From NCBI RefSeq assembly GCF_900230185.1, contig NZ_OCSR01000002.1, forward strand, positions 62,001-126,000: 64,000 bases of DNA, in the 5' to 3' direction. This DNA is from Burkholderia sp. OK233 (lineage in GTDB: Bacteria > Pseudomonadota > Gammaproteobacteria > Burkholderiales > Burkholderiaceae). The notes beneath the pieces are model-generated. The model saw nothing but the letters and a program-made list of their open reading frames with translations, made no database searches and had not been told where the DNA came from. The position numbers and the translations under genes were made by a program. Positions 25,676 to 33,644 of this stretch are shown here, one piece after another (positions within the stretch are counted from its first letter, which is position 1; every line of letters starts with the position of its first letter).

Positions 25676-27040
25676 ATGCAATTCGCCCACGAACAGGAAG
25701 CGCTGAGTTTCCTCGAACAGAATCCCGATATCGATCTGATCGAACTCTTTATCGTCGACGCCGCCGGCGTGCCGCGCGGCAAGCTGCTTCATCGTGAAGA
25801 ACTACTCGCCGTGTATCGCAGCGGACGGCCGCTGCCGAGCGCGATCATGAATCTGACCATCAACGGGGACGACACCGAAGACAGCGGCCTCGTCTGGGAC
25901 GTGGGCGATATCGACTGCCGCGCCTATCCGCTGCCGGGCAGCCTCGTGCGCCTGCCGTGGCGCAAGATGCCGACCGCCGCCGTGCAGGTTCAGATGCATC
26001 CCGAAGAAGGCCTGCCCGCCGGTGTCGCCGATCCACGGCAACTGCTTGCGCGCATCGTCGACGATCTGCAAGCGGAGGGTTTCTTTCCGGTGATGGCGTG
26101 CGAACTCGAGTTCTATCTGCTGGATGCAAAACTCGATGCACAGGGCCGTCCGCAACCCGCGCTCGATACAGACGGCCGCCGTCCGCGAACAACCCAGGTG
26201 TATGGTCTGCGCGAACTCGAACAGATCGAACCGTTCCTGAAGGATCTCTACGATGCCTGCCGCGAGCAGAACATTCCGGTACGCACCGCGATTTCCGAAT
26301 ACGCACCGGGCCAGGTGGAGATCACACTCGAACACGGCCCCGCGCTCGAAGCAATGGATCACGCCGTGCGCTACAAGCGCATCGTCAAGGGGGTCGCGAA
26401 CGCACACGGCATGAACGCATGTTTCATGGCCAAGCCGTTCGCCGACATCGCAGGTTCGGGCATGCACATGCACGTGAGCCTCGCCAATGAAGCCGGCGAC
26501 AACCTGTTCGCCTCCGAAGACAAAGCCGGCACGCCACTGCTGCGCCAGGCAGTGGGCGGCATGTTGCACGGTCTGCTCGATTCGATGCTGATGTTCTGCC
26601 CGAACGCGAACTCGTATCGCCGCTTCCAGGCAAACAGCTACGCGCCGTGCACGCCGACATGGGGCGTCGATAACCGCACAGTCAGCCTGCGCGTGCCGGG
26701 CGGTCCGGCGCCGAGCCGGCACGTCGAGCATCGCGTGTGCGGCGCCGATGCGAATCCGTATCTCGCTGCCGCGGCCATTCTCGCGGCCTCGCACCACGGC
26801 ATTCGCGAACGCCTCGACCCGGGCGCACCGATCGAAGGTAACGGTTATGCGCAAGCCACCACATTGCTGCCGACCGACTGGTTGAGCGCCTTGAACGCGC
26901 TCGAACAGTCGGACTGGGCGAAGGACGTATTCGGTGCAAAATTCCTTAAGGTGTTCCTCGCGATCAAGCGCGCCGAGTACCGGCAATTCATGGGCGAAGT
27001 CGGTGAACAGGACTGGCGCTGGTATCTGAACCAGGCCTGA
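25676..27040 (+). CDS. Glutamine synthetase-family ligase, PuuA-like (gamma-glutamylpolyamine synthetase)
   Basis: 454 residues with the GS fold: an N-terminal beta-grasp domain (ELFIVDAAGVPRGKLL), MACELEFYLLD (metal Glu), AGSGMHMHVSLA (the ATP/metal HxH region, GS motif), and RVPGGPAPSRHVEHRVCGADANPYLAAAAILAA (Arg and substrate region). Compared with GlnA it lacks the adenylylation Tyr loop, as in PuuA/GlnA3/GlnA4 relatives. Such enzymes join glutamate to putrescine, other polyamines or ethanolamine. A PuuB-like oxidase and a GabP-like permease occur 20 kb away at 2.4-5.5 kb. A terminator separates it from mmsA. Confidence 0.88.
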   Translation: MQFAHEQEALSFLEQNPDIDLIELFIVDAAGVPRGKLLHREELLAVYRSGRPLPSAIMNLTINGDDTEDSGLVWDVGDIDCRAYPLPGSLVRLPWRKMPTAAVQVQMHPEEGLPAGVADPRQLLARIVDDLQAEGFFPVMACELEFYLLDAKLDAQGRPQPALDTDGRRPRTTQVYGLRELEQIEPFLKDLYDACREQNIPVRTAISEYAPGQVEITLEHGPALEAMDHAVRYKRIVKGVANAHGMNACFMAKPFADIAGSGMHMHVSLANEAGDNLFASEDKAGTPLLRQAVGGMLHGLLDSMLMFCPNANSYRRFQANSYAPCTPTWGVDNRTVSLRVPGGPAPSRHVEHRVCGADANPYLAAAAILAASHHGIRERLDPGAPIEGNGYAQATTLLPTDWLSALNALEQSDWAKDVFGAKFLKVFLAIKRAEYRQFMGEVGEQDWRWYLNQA

Positions 27041-27082
27041 TTGCTGGTCACTGCGTGCCGCGTGCACGCTGCTGATTCATTG

Positions 27083-27121
27083 CAAAAAAGCCGCGCCTGA
27101 AAAATCAGGCACGGCTTTTTA
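27083..27121. terminator. Bidirectional intrinsic terminator
   Basis: A hairpin flanked by an A-run and a T-run: AAAAAAGCCG at 27085-27094 and GCCTGA (27095-27100) pair with TCAGGC and ACGGCTTTTT (27105-27120), loop AAAA. It lies between the convergent PuuA-like and mmsA genes and should work in both directions. Confidence 0.85.
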
Positions 27122-27145
27122 ACTACGGCAATACGGTTCTATTGC

Positions 27146-28669
27146 TTACTTCGCCACCGGCATCGTGAACTCCGCACCCTTCGCGATGCTATCCGGCCAG
27201 CGCTGCATGATGCTCTTGTAGCGCGTATAGAAACGCACGCCCTCTTCGCCATACGCGTGGTGATCGCCGAACAGCGAACGCTTCCAGCCGCCGAACGAGT
27301 GCCATGCCATCGGCACCGGAATCGGCACATTGATGCCGACCATGCCCACCTGAATCTGCCGGCCGAACGCGCGCGCCACACCACCATCCGACGTGAAGAG
27401 CGACACGCCGTTGCCGAACTCGTGCGCATTGATCAGCTCGACCGCGCTCGCGAAATCGGGCACGCGCACTACCGCCAGCACCGGGCCGAAGATTTCTTCC
27501 TTATAGATCTTCATCCCGGTACCGACCTCGTCGAACAGCGTACCGCCGATAAAGAAGCCGTCTGCGTTCGTGACCGGATGCGCGCGGCCATCGACGATCA
27601 GCTTCGCGCCTTCCGCCACGCCCGAGTCGATATAGCCGGCCACCTTGGCCTTATGTTCGGCCGTAACCAACGGACCCATTTCGGCGTCGAGGTTCTCGCC
27701 GTTCTTGATCACCAGCGACTTCACGCGCGGCACCAGGCGCTCGATCAGTTCATCGGCGACATTGCCCACCGCCACCGCGACCGAGATCGCCATGCAGCGC
27801 TCGCCTGCCGAGCCGTAGGCGGCGCCGATCAAGGCGTCCACAGCCTGGTCCAGATCGGCGTCCGGCATCACCACCAGATGATTCTTGGCGCCGCCGAGCG
27901 CCTGCACGCGCTTGCCGCGCTTCGATGCTTCCGTATAGATATATTCGGCGATCGGCGTGGACCCGACAAACGACAGCGCCGCGACATCCGGATGTTCGAT
28001 CAGCGCATCCACGGCCACCTTGTCGCCGTTCACGACGTTGAACACGCCATCAGGCAAACCAGCTTCCTTCAGCAGTTCGGCAATGCGCAACGACGCCGAC
28101 GGGTCACGCTCCGACGGCTTCAACACGAACGTGTTACCGCAGGCAAGCGCAACCGGGAACATCCACATCGGCACCATTACCGGGAAATTGAACGGCGTGA
28201 TCCCCGCCACTACGCCCAGCGCCTGACGCAGATTCCAGTTGTCGATGCCGCCGCCGATCTGGTCGGTGAAATCGGTCTTCAGCAGGTTCGGAATGCCGCA
28301 GGCGAACTCGACCACTTCGATGCCGCGCACCACCTCGCCTTGCGCGTCCGTGAACACCTTGCCGTGTTCGCGGGTGATCAGCATGGCCAGTTCGTCGTGG
28401 TGCCTGTTCAGCAGTTCCTTGAACTTGAACAGAATGCGGGCGCGCTTGAGCGGCGCGGTTTCGCTCCAGGCGGGAAAGGCAGCCTTGGCGGCCTGGACCG
28501 CCGCGTCCACTTCCTCAACCGATGCCAAAGCGACCGAGCCGGTCACCTGGCCCGTGGCGGGATTGAACACGTCCTTGAAACGGCCGCTGGTCGACGCAGC
28601 CGGTGCACCGCTGATGTAATGCCCCAACTGCTGCACCGACAACTTCGCTTGTTCGTTCACTGCATTCAT
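27146..28669 (-). CDS. mmsA: CoA-acylating (methyl)malonate-semialdehyde dehydrogenase
   Basis: 507 residues. It has the MmsA-type opening VQQLGHYISG, the NAD region GITPFNFPVMVPMWMFPVALACGNTFVLKPSERDP, LSFVGSTPIAEYIYTEASKRGKRVQALGGAKNH (with Gln-Ala instead of the usual catalytic Glu, as in CoA-acylating members) and the nucleophile GSAGERCMAIS. It converts (methyl)malonate semialdehyde plus CoA to propionyl- or acetyl-CoA and CO2 in valine, beta-alanine or inositol breakdown. GAGGAACGA precedes the ATG at 28669. A cluster of CTGTAT sites lies upstream. Confidence 0.94.
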   Translation of the reverse strand: MNAVNEQAKLSVQQLGHYISGAPAASTSGRFKDVFNPATGQVTGSVALASVEEVDAAVQAAKAAFPAWSETAPLKRARILFKFKELLNRHHDELAMLITREHGKVFTDAQGEVVRGIEVVEFACGIPNLLKTDFTDQIGGGIDNWNLRQALGVVAGITPFNFPVMVPMWMFPVALACGNTFVLKPSERDPSASLRIAELLKEAGLPDGVFNVVNGDKVAVDALIEHPDVAALSFVGSTPIAEYIYTEASKRGKRVQALGGAKNHLVVMPDADLDQAVDALIGAAYGSAGERCMAISVAVAVGNVADELIERLVPRVKSLVIKNGENLDAEMGPLVTAEHKAKVAGYIDSGVAEGAKLIVDGRAHPVTNADGFFIGGTLFDEVGTGMKIYKEEIFGPVLAVVRVPDFASAVELINAHEFGNGVSLFTSDGGVARAFGRQIQVGMVGINVPIPVPMAWHSFGGWKRSLFGDHHAYGEEGVRFYTRYKSIMQRWPDSIAKGAEFTMPVAK

Positions 28670-28714
28670 TTCGTTCCTCGTGTTCGGGATGGGCCGCAAG
28701 GGTTGATCTGCCAA

Positions 28715-28800
28715 CTGTATCGACGGCGCCGGTCATATTCCCGATACAGCACAATAAAACCGCGCCTCACTGTATTGTTTTTCGCGTGGCAACTGTATTG
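28715..28800. promoter_or_regulatory. Cluster of four CTGTAT(C/T)G half-sites upstream of mmsA
   Basis: CTGTATCG (28715-28722) and CGATACAG (28742-28749) are inverted. CTGTATTG occurs again at 28770-28777 and 28793-28800 as a direct repeat with 23-bp spacing. A mix of direct and inverted copies is characteristic of GntR/MocR-type operators. No such regulator is encoded nearby in the window. Confidence 0.5.
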
Positions 28801-28840
28801 GCCGGTGAGGCCGGCGTAACTTCAGGAAAAAACGCCCAAC

Positions 28841-29920
28841 TCAGCGCCATTGCTCGGTCAATTCATTCGCCAACACCATCTTCTCGCGGATGAGCTCGGT
28901 AAAACCTGCGTCCGCTCCGTTCTGCGTCTTGAGGAATTTCAGCGCCGCGGAATGAACGGCTCGCATCGACCGGCCGTCGATCCCAGCCATGCGCGCTGCG
29001 CTGCGACGCGTTTCCTCGACCAGATCGCGCGCGCTGCTGAAGTCAGGTGACAAGCCGGTCTGCGCCTGGAACCCGGCGCGCAAGCCGGCCGCATAGTCAC
29101 GTGACTGTCCCAGCCGGTCAACGTCGATCATCAGATCGACGCCGTCGGCCATACGCAACGCACAGAGAATCCATAGCGCGACGAACGCCCGATACGCGTT
29201 GTTGCCTTCCGCCGTGCGCGCGTATTGCTCGCACGCCATGGCGTAGGCGTCATCCGAAGTGGGCACGGCAGGCGGCAAGCTCACGCCGCAGATTTCGATG
29301 GCCTGCCGCACCAGGGGCTCCGTCTGGTTCAGACCCAGCACGCGAAACGGTGCGGCCACGAAAAACGGATTGCTCCATTGCTGATTGAGCAGCCACCCCG
29401 AGGCGAACTGCGACGCGGGATTTCGCAACACGGCTGCATGCATGACCTGCGGGAAGGCTTGCTTGAGCCACGGCAGCCGGCCCGACGAACGGCAAAACTT
29501 GAAGACGGGTACGCTGCCTTGCTCGGCTGTGCGTTCGCACAGGTTGGCCAGATAGGCCTGCAAGGCGGGGAATTCCGCGTCGGGTGCAGGTGCAAAGCGA
29601 TCGGTGCCGAAGCGCTTGCTGTATCCGGCTACGCCGTGCGCACCCTCCTCAAGAAACGGCCGGTATTCTTCGAAATACGGCGCGGCGAGCGGCGGGTGTC
29701 CAGAGGTCAATGTAGGACGGGAGGCGGAAACGTCGGCGAGACTCAGATCGGCGAGCACGTTGCTGAACGGCTCATAGAATCCGGTGACGGAATCGAGTGC
29801 GCGCAGACGCGACCAGACCCACGTTCCTGCGCTGCGCCAGCCCGTGTGCAGGAATACCCCCTGTTTCAGGGTACTTTGCTGCGCGGCGGCGCCCGGACTC
29901 GTTCCTTGTGACAACGGCAT
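28841..29920 (-). CDS. Sulfotransferase-like protein
   Basis: 359 residues. The N-terminus LHTGWRSAGTWVWSRLRALDSVTGFYEPFSNVLADL resembles the PAPS 5'-phosphosulfate loop of bacterial sulfotransferases (GWRSGGTxLW). MHAAVLRNPASQFASGW (about residue 160) resembles the 3'-phosphate binding R..P..S segment. No transmembrane segment is seen. Transfer of a sulfate group to a carbohydrate, peptide or small molecule is the family expectation, but the match is by pattern only. The ATG at 29920 follows GAAGAGAAG. It is divergent from a LysR regulator across a spacer with a tandem repeat. Confidence 0.65.
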   Translation of the reverse strand: MPLSQGTSPGAAAQQSTLKQGVFLHTGWRSAGTWVWSRLRALDSVTGFYEPFSNVLADLSLADVSASRPTLTSGHPPLAAPYFEEYRPFLEEGAHGVAGYSKRFGTDRFAPAPDAEFPALQAYLANLCERTAEQGSVPVFKFCRSSGRLPWLKQAFPQVMHAAVLRNPASQFASGWLLNQQWSNPFFVAAPFRVLGLNQTEPLVRQAIEICGVSLPPAVPTSDDAYAMACEQYARTAEGNNAYRAFVALWILCALRMADGVDLMIDVDRLGQSRDYAAGLRAGFQAQTGLSPDFSSARDLVEETRRSAARMAGIDGRSMRAVHSAALKFLKTQNGADAGFTELIREKMVLANELTEQWR

Positions 29921-29988
29921 GGGACTTCTCTTCAAATGGAAGCAACAACGATTCGACGGACGGCAGGTGCTGCCCGCCCCACCTGGTT

Positions 29989-30012
29989 CAAGTGCACACT
30001 CAAGTGCACACT
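29989..30012. promoter_or_regulatory. Perfect 12-bp tandem repeat in a divergent promoter
   Basis: CAAGTGCACACT occurs twice head to tail (29989-30000 and 30001-30012), each copy containing the palindrome GTGCAC. It lies between the divergent sulfotransferase-like and LysR genes and is a candidate operator; the binding protein is unknown. Confidence 0.5.
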
Positions 30013-30141
30013 TTAGCCGGTCAGGCTGTCGGCTTCGTTACGGACGTATCAGTTTACCTTGCAAGAAGGTCTTGTGATGCACTGGAACAGCGCATCCAAA
30101 CGCTTTAAGCTGCCAGACTCCCGAACTCAAAAGTTGCCGTC

Positions 30142-31047
30142 ATGAACGACTCGGCCGATATCCGGTTTCTGCTGGCCATCCGCGAAAGTGGCAGTCTGAT
30201 CGCCGCGGCGCGAAAACTGGGGCTGTCGCCCTCGGCGGTGACCCAGCGCCTGCAGCAACTCGAAAAGAAACTGGACACGCAGCTGGTAAACCGCACGGCG
30301 CGCCGTTTGCAGTTCACAGAAGAAGGCATGCTCCTGTGCGAACGCGGCGCCGAACTGGTCCAGCAGTTCGATTCACTGTTCGAAGACCTGCAGACACGCC
30401 GGGGCGGCCTGGTCGGTACGCTGAAAATCAATGCGCCGCTGGGATTCGGCCGGCGCCACCTGGCGCCCGCCATCGCCGACTTCCAGCAGCAAAACCCGGA
30501 TATCGACGTGGCGCTCACACTGTCCGACCAGCCGTTGACCGAAACGATAGACCGCTTCGACATCGTGGTGCATATCGGCGACTTGCCGGTATCGAATCTG
30601 GTCGGCTATGCGATAGCGCCGAATGCGCGCTTCGTGTGCGCCGCGCCTGCGCTGCTCAAACGTATTGGTCAACCGGAGTCACCGGAAGCGTTGAGCAAGC
30701 TGCCCTGCATCGTGCTGCGCGAGAACAACGAGGACGTCTCGCTGTGGCAGTTCAGCAAGGGCCGCACGCGCCGCAGCGTGCGCGTGTCTTCGCATTTGAG
30801 TTGCAACGACGGCGATGTGATCCGCCAGTGGGCATGCGAAGGCCGCGGCGTGATCCTCCGCTCCGAATGGGACGTGGCGGACGACATCGCGAAGGGAAGA
30901 CTCGTACGCTTGCTGCAAGGCTGGAAGGCACCAGACGCCGACGTGATCGCGCTCACGCATCAGCGAGCGGGAATGCCCGCTCGCACGCGGCATTTCATGC
31001 AGTACCTACAGGGTAAATTCAGGCCGTTGCCGCCGTGGAGAAGATAA
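30142..31047 (+). CDS. LysR-family regulator
   Basis: 301 residues. The HTH is at about 5-62 (DIRFLLAIRESGSLIAAARKLGLSPSAVTQRLQQLEKKLDTQLVNRTARRLQFTEEGMLL), and the effector-binding domain starts near 90 (GTLKINAPLGFGRRHLAPAIADFQQQNPDIDVALTLSDQ), of the DmlR/CrgA-like type. Two targets are possible: the divergent sulfotransferase-like gene, or the downstream HAD and D-amino-acid-lyase-like genes 130 bp away on the same strand. The latter set looks like a conserved catabolic cassette. Confidence 0.9.
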   Translation: MNDSADIRFLLAIRESGSLIAAARKLGLSPSAVTQRLQQLEKKLDTQLVNRTARRLQFTEEGMLLCERGAELVQQFDSLFEDLQTRRGGLVGTLKINAPLGFGRRHLAPAIADFQQQNPDIDVALTLSDQPLTETIDRFDIVVHIGDLPVSNLVGYAIAPNARFVCAAPALLKRIGQPESPEALSKLPCIVLRENNEDVSLWQFSKGRTRRSVRVSSHLSCNDGDVIRQWACEGRGVILRSEWDVADDIAKGRLVRLLQGWKAPDADVIALTHQRAGMPARTRHFMQYLQGKFRPLPPWRR

Positions 31048-31143
31048 CGCGCGGAACGTGGCGAATCACGTCGCGGATGGCAGATTCACTCAAACTGAAT
31101 CTTGGAGTTACCCTGACTGAACGCCGCGTGACCGACGAAACTC

Positions 31144-31149
31144 TATAAT
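31144..31149 (+). promoter_or_regulatory. Consensus -10 box upstream of the HAD gene
   Basis: A perfect TATAAT lies 29 bp before the ATG of the HAD gene. No good -35 hexamer is visible at 16-18 bp upstream, so an activator, perhaps the upstream LysR, may be required. Confidence 0.45.
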
Positions 31150-31177
31150 CGGCTCACCGTCCCTCGCCGGTTCAATC

Positions 31178-31855
31178 ATGACCTCCATATCGACTCCGAC
31201 CGCCTACCCCAAGGCCATCCTCTTCGACCTCCTGACCGCCCTGCTCGATTCGTGGACGTCATGGAATCGCGCCGCAGGCTCCGAACAGCTGGGCCGTGCG
31301 TGGCGCGCCGCCTATTTGCGCCTCACCTACGGCTGCCGCCGCTACATTGCGTACGAACATCTGGTGCGCGAGGCGGCGGCCGAAGTTGGATTGCCTGAAT
31401 CCGCCGCGCTCGCACTCGATGCCGACTGGCTGAAACTTGCCCCCTGGAGCGGCGCTCTCGACGCCTTGCAGGCGCTCAGCCCGCATTGCAAGCTGGCGAT
31501 CGTCACCAACTGCTCCCTCCGGCTCGGCACACAGGCTGCCGGGCTTTTCCCGATCCATTGGGACGCTATCGTCACCGCTGAAGAAGCCGGCATGTACAAG
31601 CCGGACCCGTTGCCTTATCGGCTCGCGCTCGGCAAACTTGGTGTAAGCGCCCATGAAGCCGCGTTCGTGGCCGGTTCCAGCTACGACATGTTCGGCACGG
31701 CCGCGGTCGGGTTGAGGACATACTGGCACAACCGCGTGGGTCTGCCGCTGGTGGCGGGAGCACAGCCGCCCGAAATCGAGGCGCCCACGCTCGACTCGCT
31801 GGTCCCATGGCTCAGCCGGTTCGGCCAGACCGAAAGCCACTCCATTCCCCGGTGA
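31178..31855 (+). CDS. HAD-superfamily hydrolase, haloacid dehalogenase-like
   Basis: 225 residues. Motif I is AILFDLLTALLDSW (nucleophile Asp near residue 16), motif II AIVTNCS, motif III Lys in MYKPDPLPY, and motif IV VAGSSYDMFGTAAVGLRTYW. The second Asp usual in HAD phosphatases (DxD) is Leu, as in 2-haloacid dehalogenases and related non-phosphatase members. The next gene starts 4 bp after the stop, so the two are co-transcribed. A detoxifying or product-clearing role for the D-amino-acid-lyase-like partner is possible. Confidence 0.85.
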   Translation: MTSISTPTAYPKAILFDLLTALLDSWTSWNRAAGSEQLGRAWRAAYLRLTYGCRRYIAYEHLVREAAAEVGLPESAALALDADWLKLAPWSGALDALQALSPHCKLAIVTNCSLRLGTQAAGLFPIHWDAIVTAEEAGMYKPDPLPYRLALGKLGVSAHEAAFVAGSSYDMFGTAAVGLRTYWHNRVGLPLVAGAQPPEIEAPTLDSLVPWLSRFGQTESHSIPR

Positions 31856-31859
31856 AACC

Positions 31860-32996
31860 ATGAAACTCGAGCACATCGACACCCCTGCCGCGCTGGTCGA
31901 CATCCCCCGGATGCAGAAGAACATCGCGAGAATGCAGGGACATATGAACACACTGGGCGTCGCATTCCGTCCGCACGTCAAGACCACCAAATGCATCGAC
32001 GTGGTCCGTGCGCAGATCGCCGCCGGGGCGCGCGGCATCACGGTCTCTACCCTCAAAGAGGCGGAGGCCTTCTTCGCGGCCGGCGTCAGCGATATCCTTT
32101 ACGCGGTCAGCATCGCCCCTTCAAAGCTGCCGCGAGCGCTGGCGCTGCGCCGCCAGGGTTGCGATCTGAAACTGGTGGTCGACAATCCGACCGCCGCCGC
32201 AGCCATCGCCGCATTTGCGGACCAGCACGGCGAATCCTTCGACGTATGGATCGAGGTGGACACGGATGGCCACCGCTCGGGAATTACGCCGGAACAGGAC
32301 ACGCTGCTCGAAGTCGGCCGGATTTTGCATGAGAACGGCGTCAAGGTGGGCGGCGTGATGACTCACGCGGGTTCCAGCTACGAGCTTCATACGCCGGAGG
32401 CGCTCGCCGCGCTGGCGGAGCAGGAACGCGCCGGCTGCGTGCGCGCGGCGCAACGGCTGCGCGACGCAGGCATTCCGTGCCCCGCCGTCAGCGTCGGGTC
32501 GACGCCCACGGCGCTGGCCGCCGAGCAACTGGATGGCGTGACCGAAGTGCGAGCAGGTGTCTACGTTTTCTTCGATCTGGTCATGCACAACGTCGGCGTG
32601 TGCGCGCTTGAAGATATCGCGCTCAGTGTGCTCGCGACCGTGATCGGGCATCAGGCGGATAAAGGCTGGGCGATTCTCGACGCAGGCTGGATGGCGATGA
32701 GCCGTGATCGCGGCACCTCGAAGCAGTCGCACGATTTCGGCTATGGCCAGCCCTGTCTGCTGAATGGAACGCCGCTTGGCGGCTTTCTGGTGAGCGGCGC
32801 CAATCAGGAGCACGGGATTCTGTCGTCGTCGGACGAAGGCGCGTCTGTGGACGACATCGCGCAGCGCTTTCCGATCGGGATGAAGCTGCGCATTCTGCCC
32901 AATCACGCGTGCGCGACCGGAGCGCAGTTCCCCGAGTATCACGCAGTGTCGGCGAACGGCGACAGCATCGAGTGGAGGCGTTTTCAAGGCTGGTAA
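31860..32996 (+). CDS. DSD1/D-threonine aldolase-like PLP enzyme (alanine-racemase fold, type III)
   Basis: 378 residues. The PLP lysine is in VAFRPHVKTTKCIDV (about residue 40). The TIM-barrel block WIEVDTDGHRSGI and VGSTPTALAAEQLDGVTEVRAGVYVFFD follow, and LPNHACATGAQFPEYHAV supplies the His/Cys metal ligands of D-threonine aldolase, D-serine dehydratase and D-threo-3-hydroxyaspartate dehydratase. It should cleave or dehydrate a D-hydroxy amino acid with PLP and a divalent metal. It follows the HAD gene at 4 bp. The exact member cannot be chosen from sequence. Confidence 0.88.
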   Translation: MKLEHIDTPAALVDIPRMQKNIARMQGHMNTLGVAFRPHVKTTKCIDVVRAQIAAGARGITVSTLKEAEAFFAAGVSDILYAVSIAPSKLPRALALRRQGCDLKLVVDNPTAAAAIAAFADQHGESFDVWIEVDTDGHRSGITPEQDTLLEVGRILHENGVKVGGVMTHAGSSYELHTPEALAALAEQERAGCVRAAQRLRDAGIPCPAVSVGSTPTALAAEQLDGVTEVRAGVYVFFDLVMHNVGVCALEDIALSVLATVIGHQADKGWAILDAGWMAMSRDRGTSKQSHDFGYGQPCLLNGTPLGGFLVSGANQEHGILSSSDEGASVDDIAQRFPIGMKLRILPNHACATGAQFPEYHAVSANGDSIEWRRFQGW

Positions 32997-33059
32997 GAGA
33001 GTGGTCATGGCCTGCGCGAGCGCAGTTCATCGCCTGAAATCAACAAACAACGCGTTACT

Positions 33060-33512
33060 TCACTCGTCCTCTTCTTCGAGGCCGGCAAGCAGATCGTCGA
33101 CCGCGCGATACACGCGCTCGACGATCTCCGGCCCGACCTTGCGCTCCAGCTCGCGATAGTGAGCCTCGAGATCCTTCGAGATCACGCGCACCAGGTCCAC
33201 GCTCGTCTCGGTGAGCGATACCAGCACGCGGCGCTGGTCTTCCGCGAAACGCTCCTTGGTCACCAGTTCCATACTCTCCATGCGCGCGAGCACGCCGGCC
33301 ATGCTCGGGCTCGAAATCGTGCAGATATCGGAGATGTGGCGCGGCTCCATCGGCCCGTGCTCATTGAGCGCGCGAATCACGCGCCATTGCTGTTCGGTCA
33401 GTCCGTGCGCGGTAATCAATGGCCGGAAACGCTCCATCATTTTTTCTCTGGCGCGCAGCAACAACATCGGCAGGTTGCGGTGCAAAACTCGGGTAGAAGC
33501 GGAAGCGGACAT
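33060..33512 (-). CDS. hpaR: HpaR, MarR-family repressor of homoprotocatechuate degradation
   Basis: 150 residues: NLPMLLLRAREKMMERFRPLITAHGLTEQQWRVIRALNEHGPMEPRHISDICTISSPSMAGVLARMESMELVTKERFAEDQRRVLVSLTE. The phrase LTEQQWRVIRAL and the wing AEDQRRV are the HpaR subfamily pattern. It is divergent from hpaG1 with a perfect palindrome in the shared promoter, the arrangement seen for HpaR autorepression and repression of the meta operon, relieved by a pathway intermediate. No strong ribosome-binding site precedes the ATG. Confidence 0.92.
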   Translation of the reverse strand: MSASASTRVLHRNLPMLLLRAREKMMERFRPLITAHGLTEQQWRVIRALNEHGPMEPRHISDICTISSPSMAGVLARMESMELVTKERFAEDQRRVLVSLTETSVDLVRVISKDLEAHYRELERKVGPEIVERVYRAVDDLLAGLEEEDE

Positions 33513-33575
33513 GGCGAATAAGTTAAAAACAGCTGTCGAAGCTTAAGGGAAAACCCGCGATCAGCCGACAGGCTA

Positions 33576-33619
33576 TTGACCGTGGATGATATCAAGCGCA
33601 ATACTACTAACATGTTAGT
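33576..33619 (+). promoter_or_regulatory. hpaG1 promoter with candidate HpaR operator
   Basis: TTGACC at 33576-33581 and AATACT at 33600-33605 (18-bp spacer) form a plausible sigma-70 promoter facing hpaG1. The perfect 14-bp palindrome ACTAACATGTTAGT follows at 33606-33619, over the expected transcription start. Binding there would block the promoter. HpaR is the obvious ligand by position. Confidence 0.7.
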
Positions 33620-33644
33620 GTTTTTGCCGAGAGACAGCTAATTT

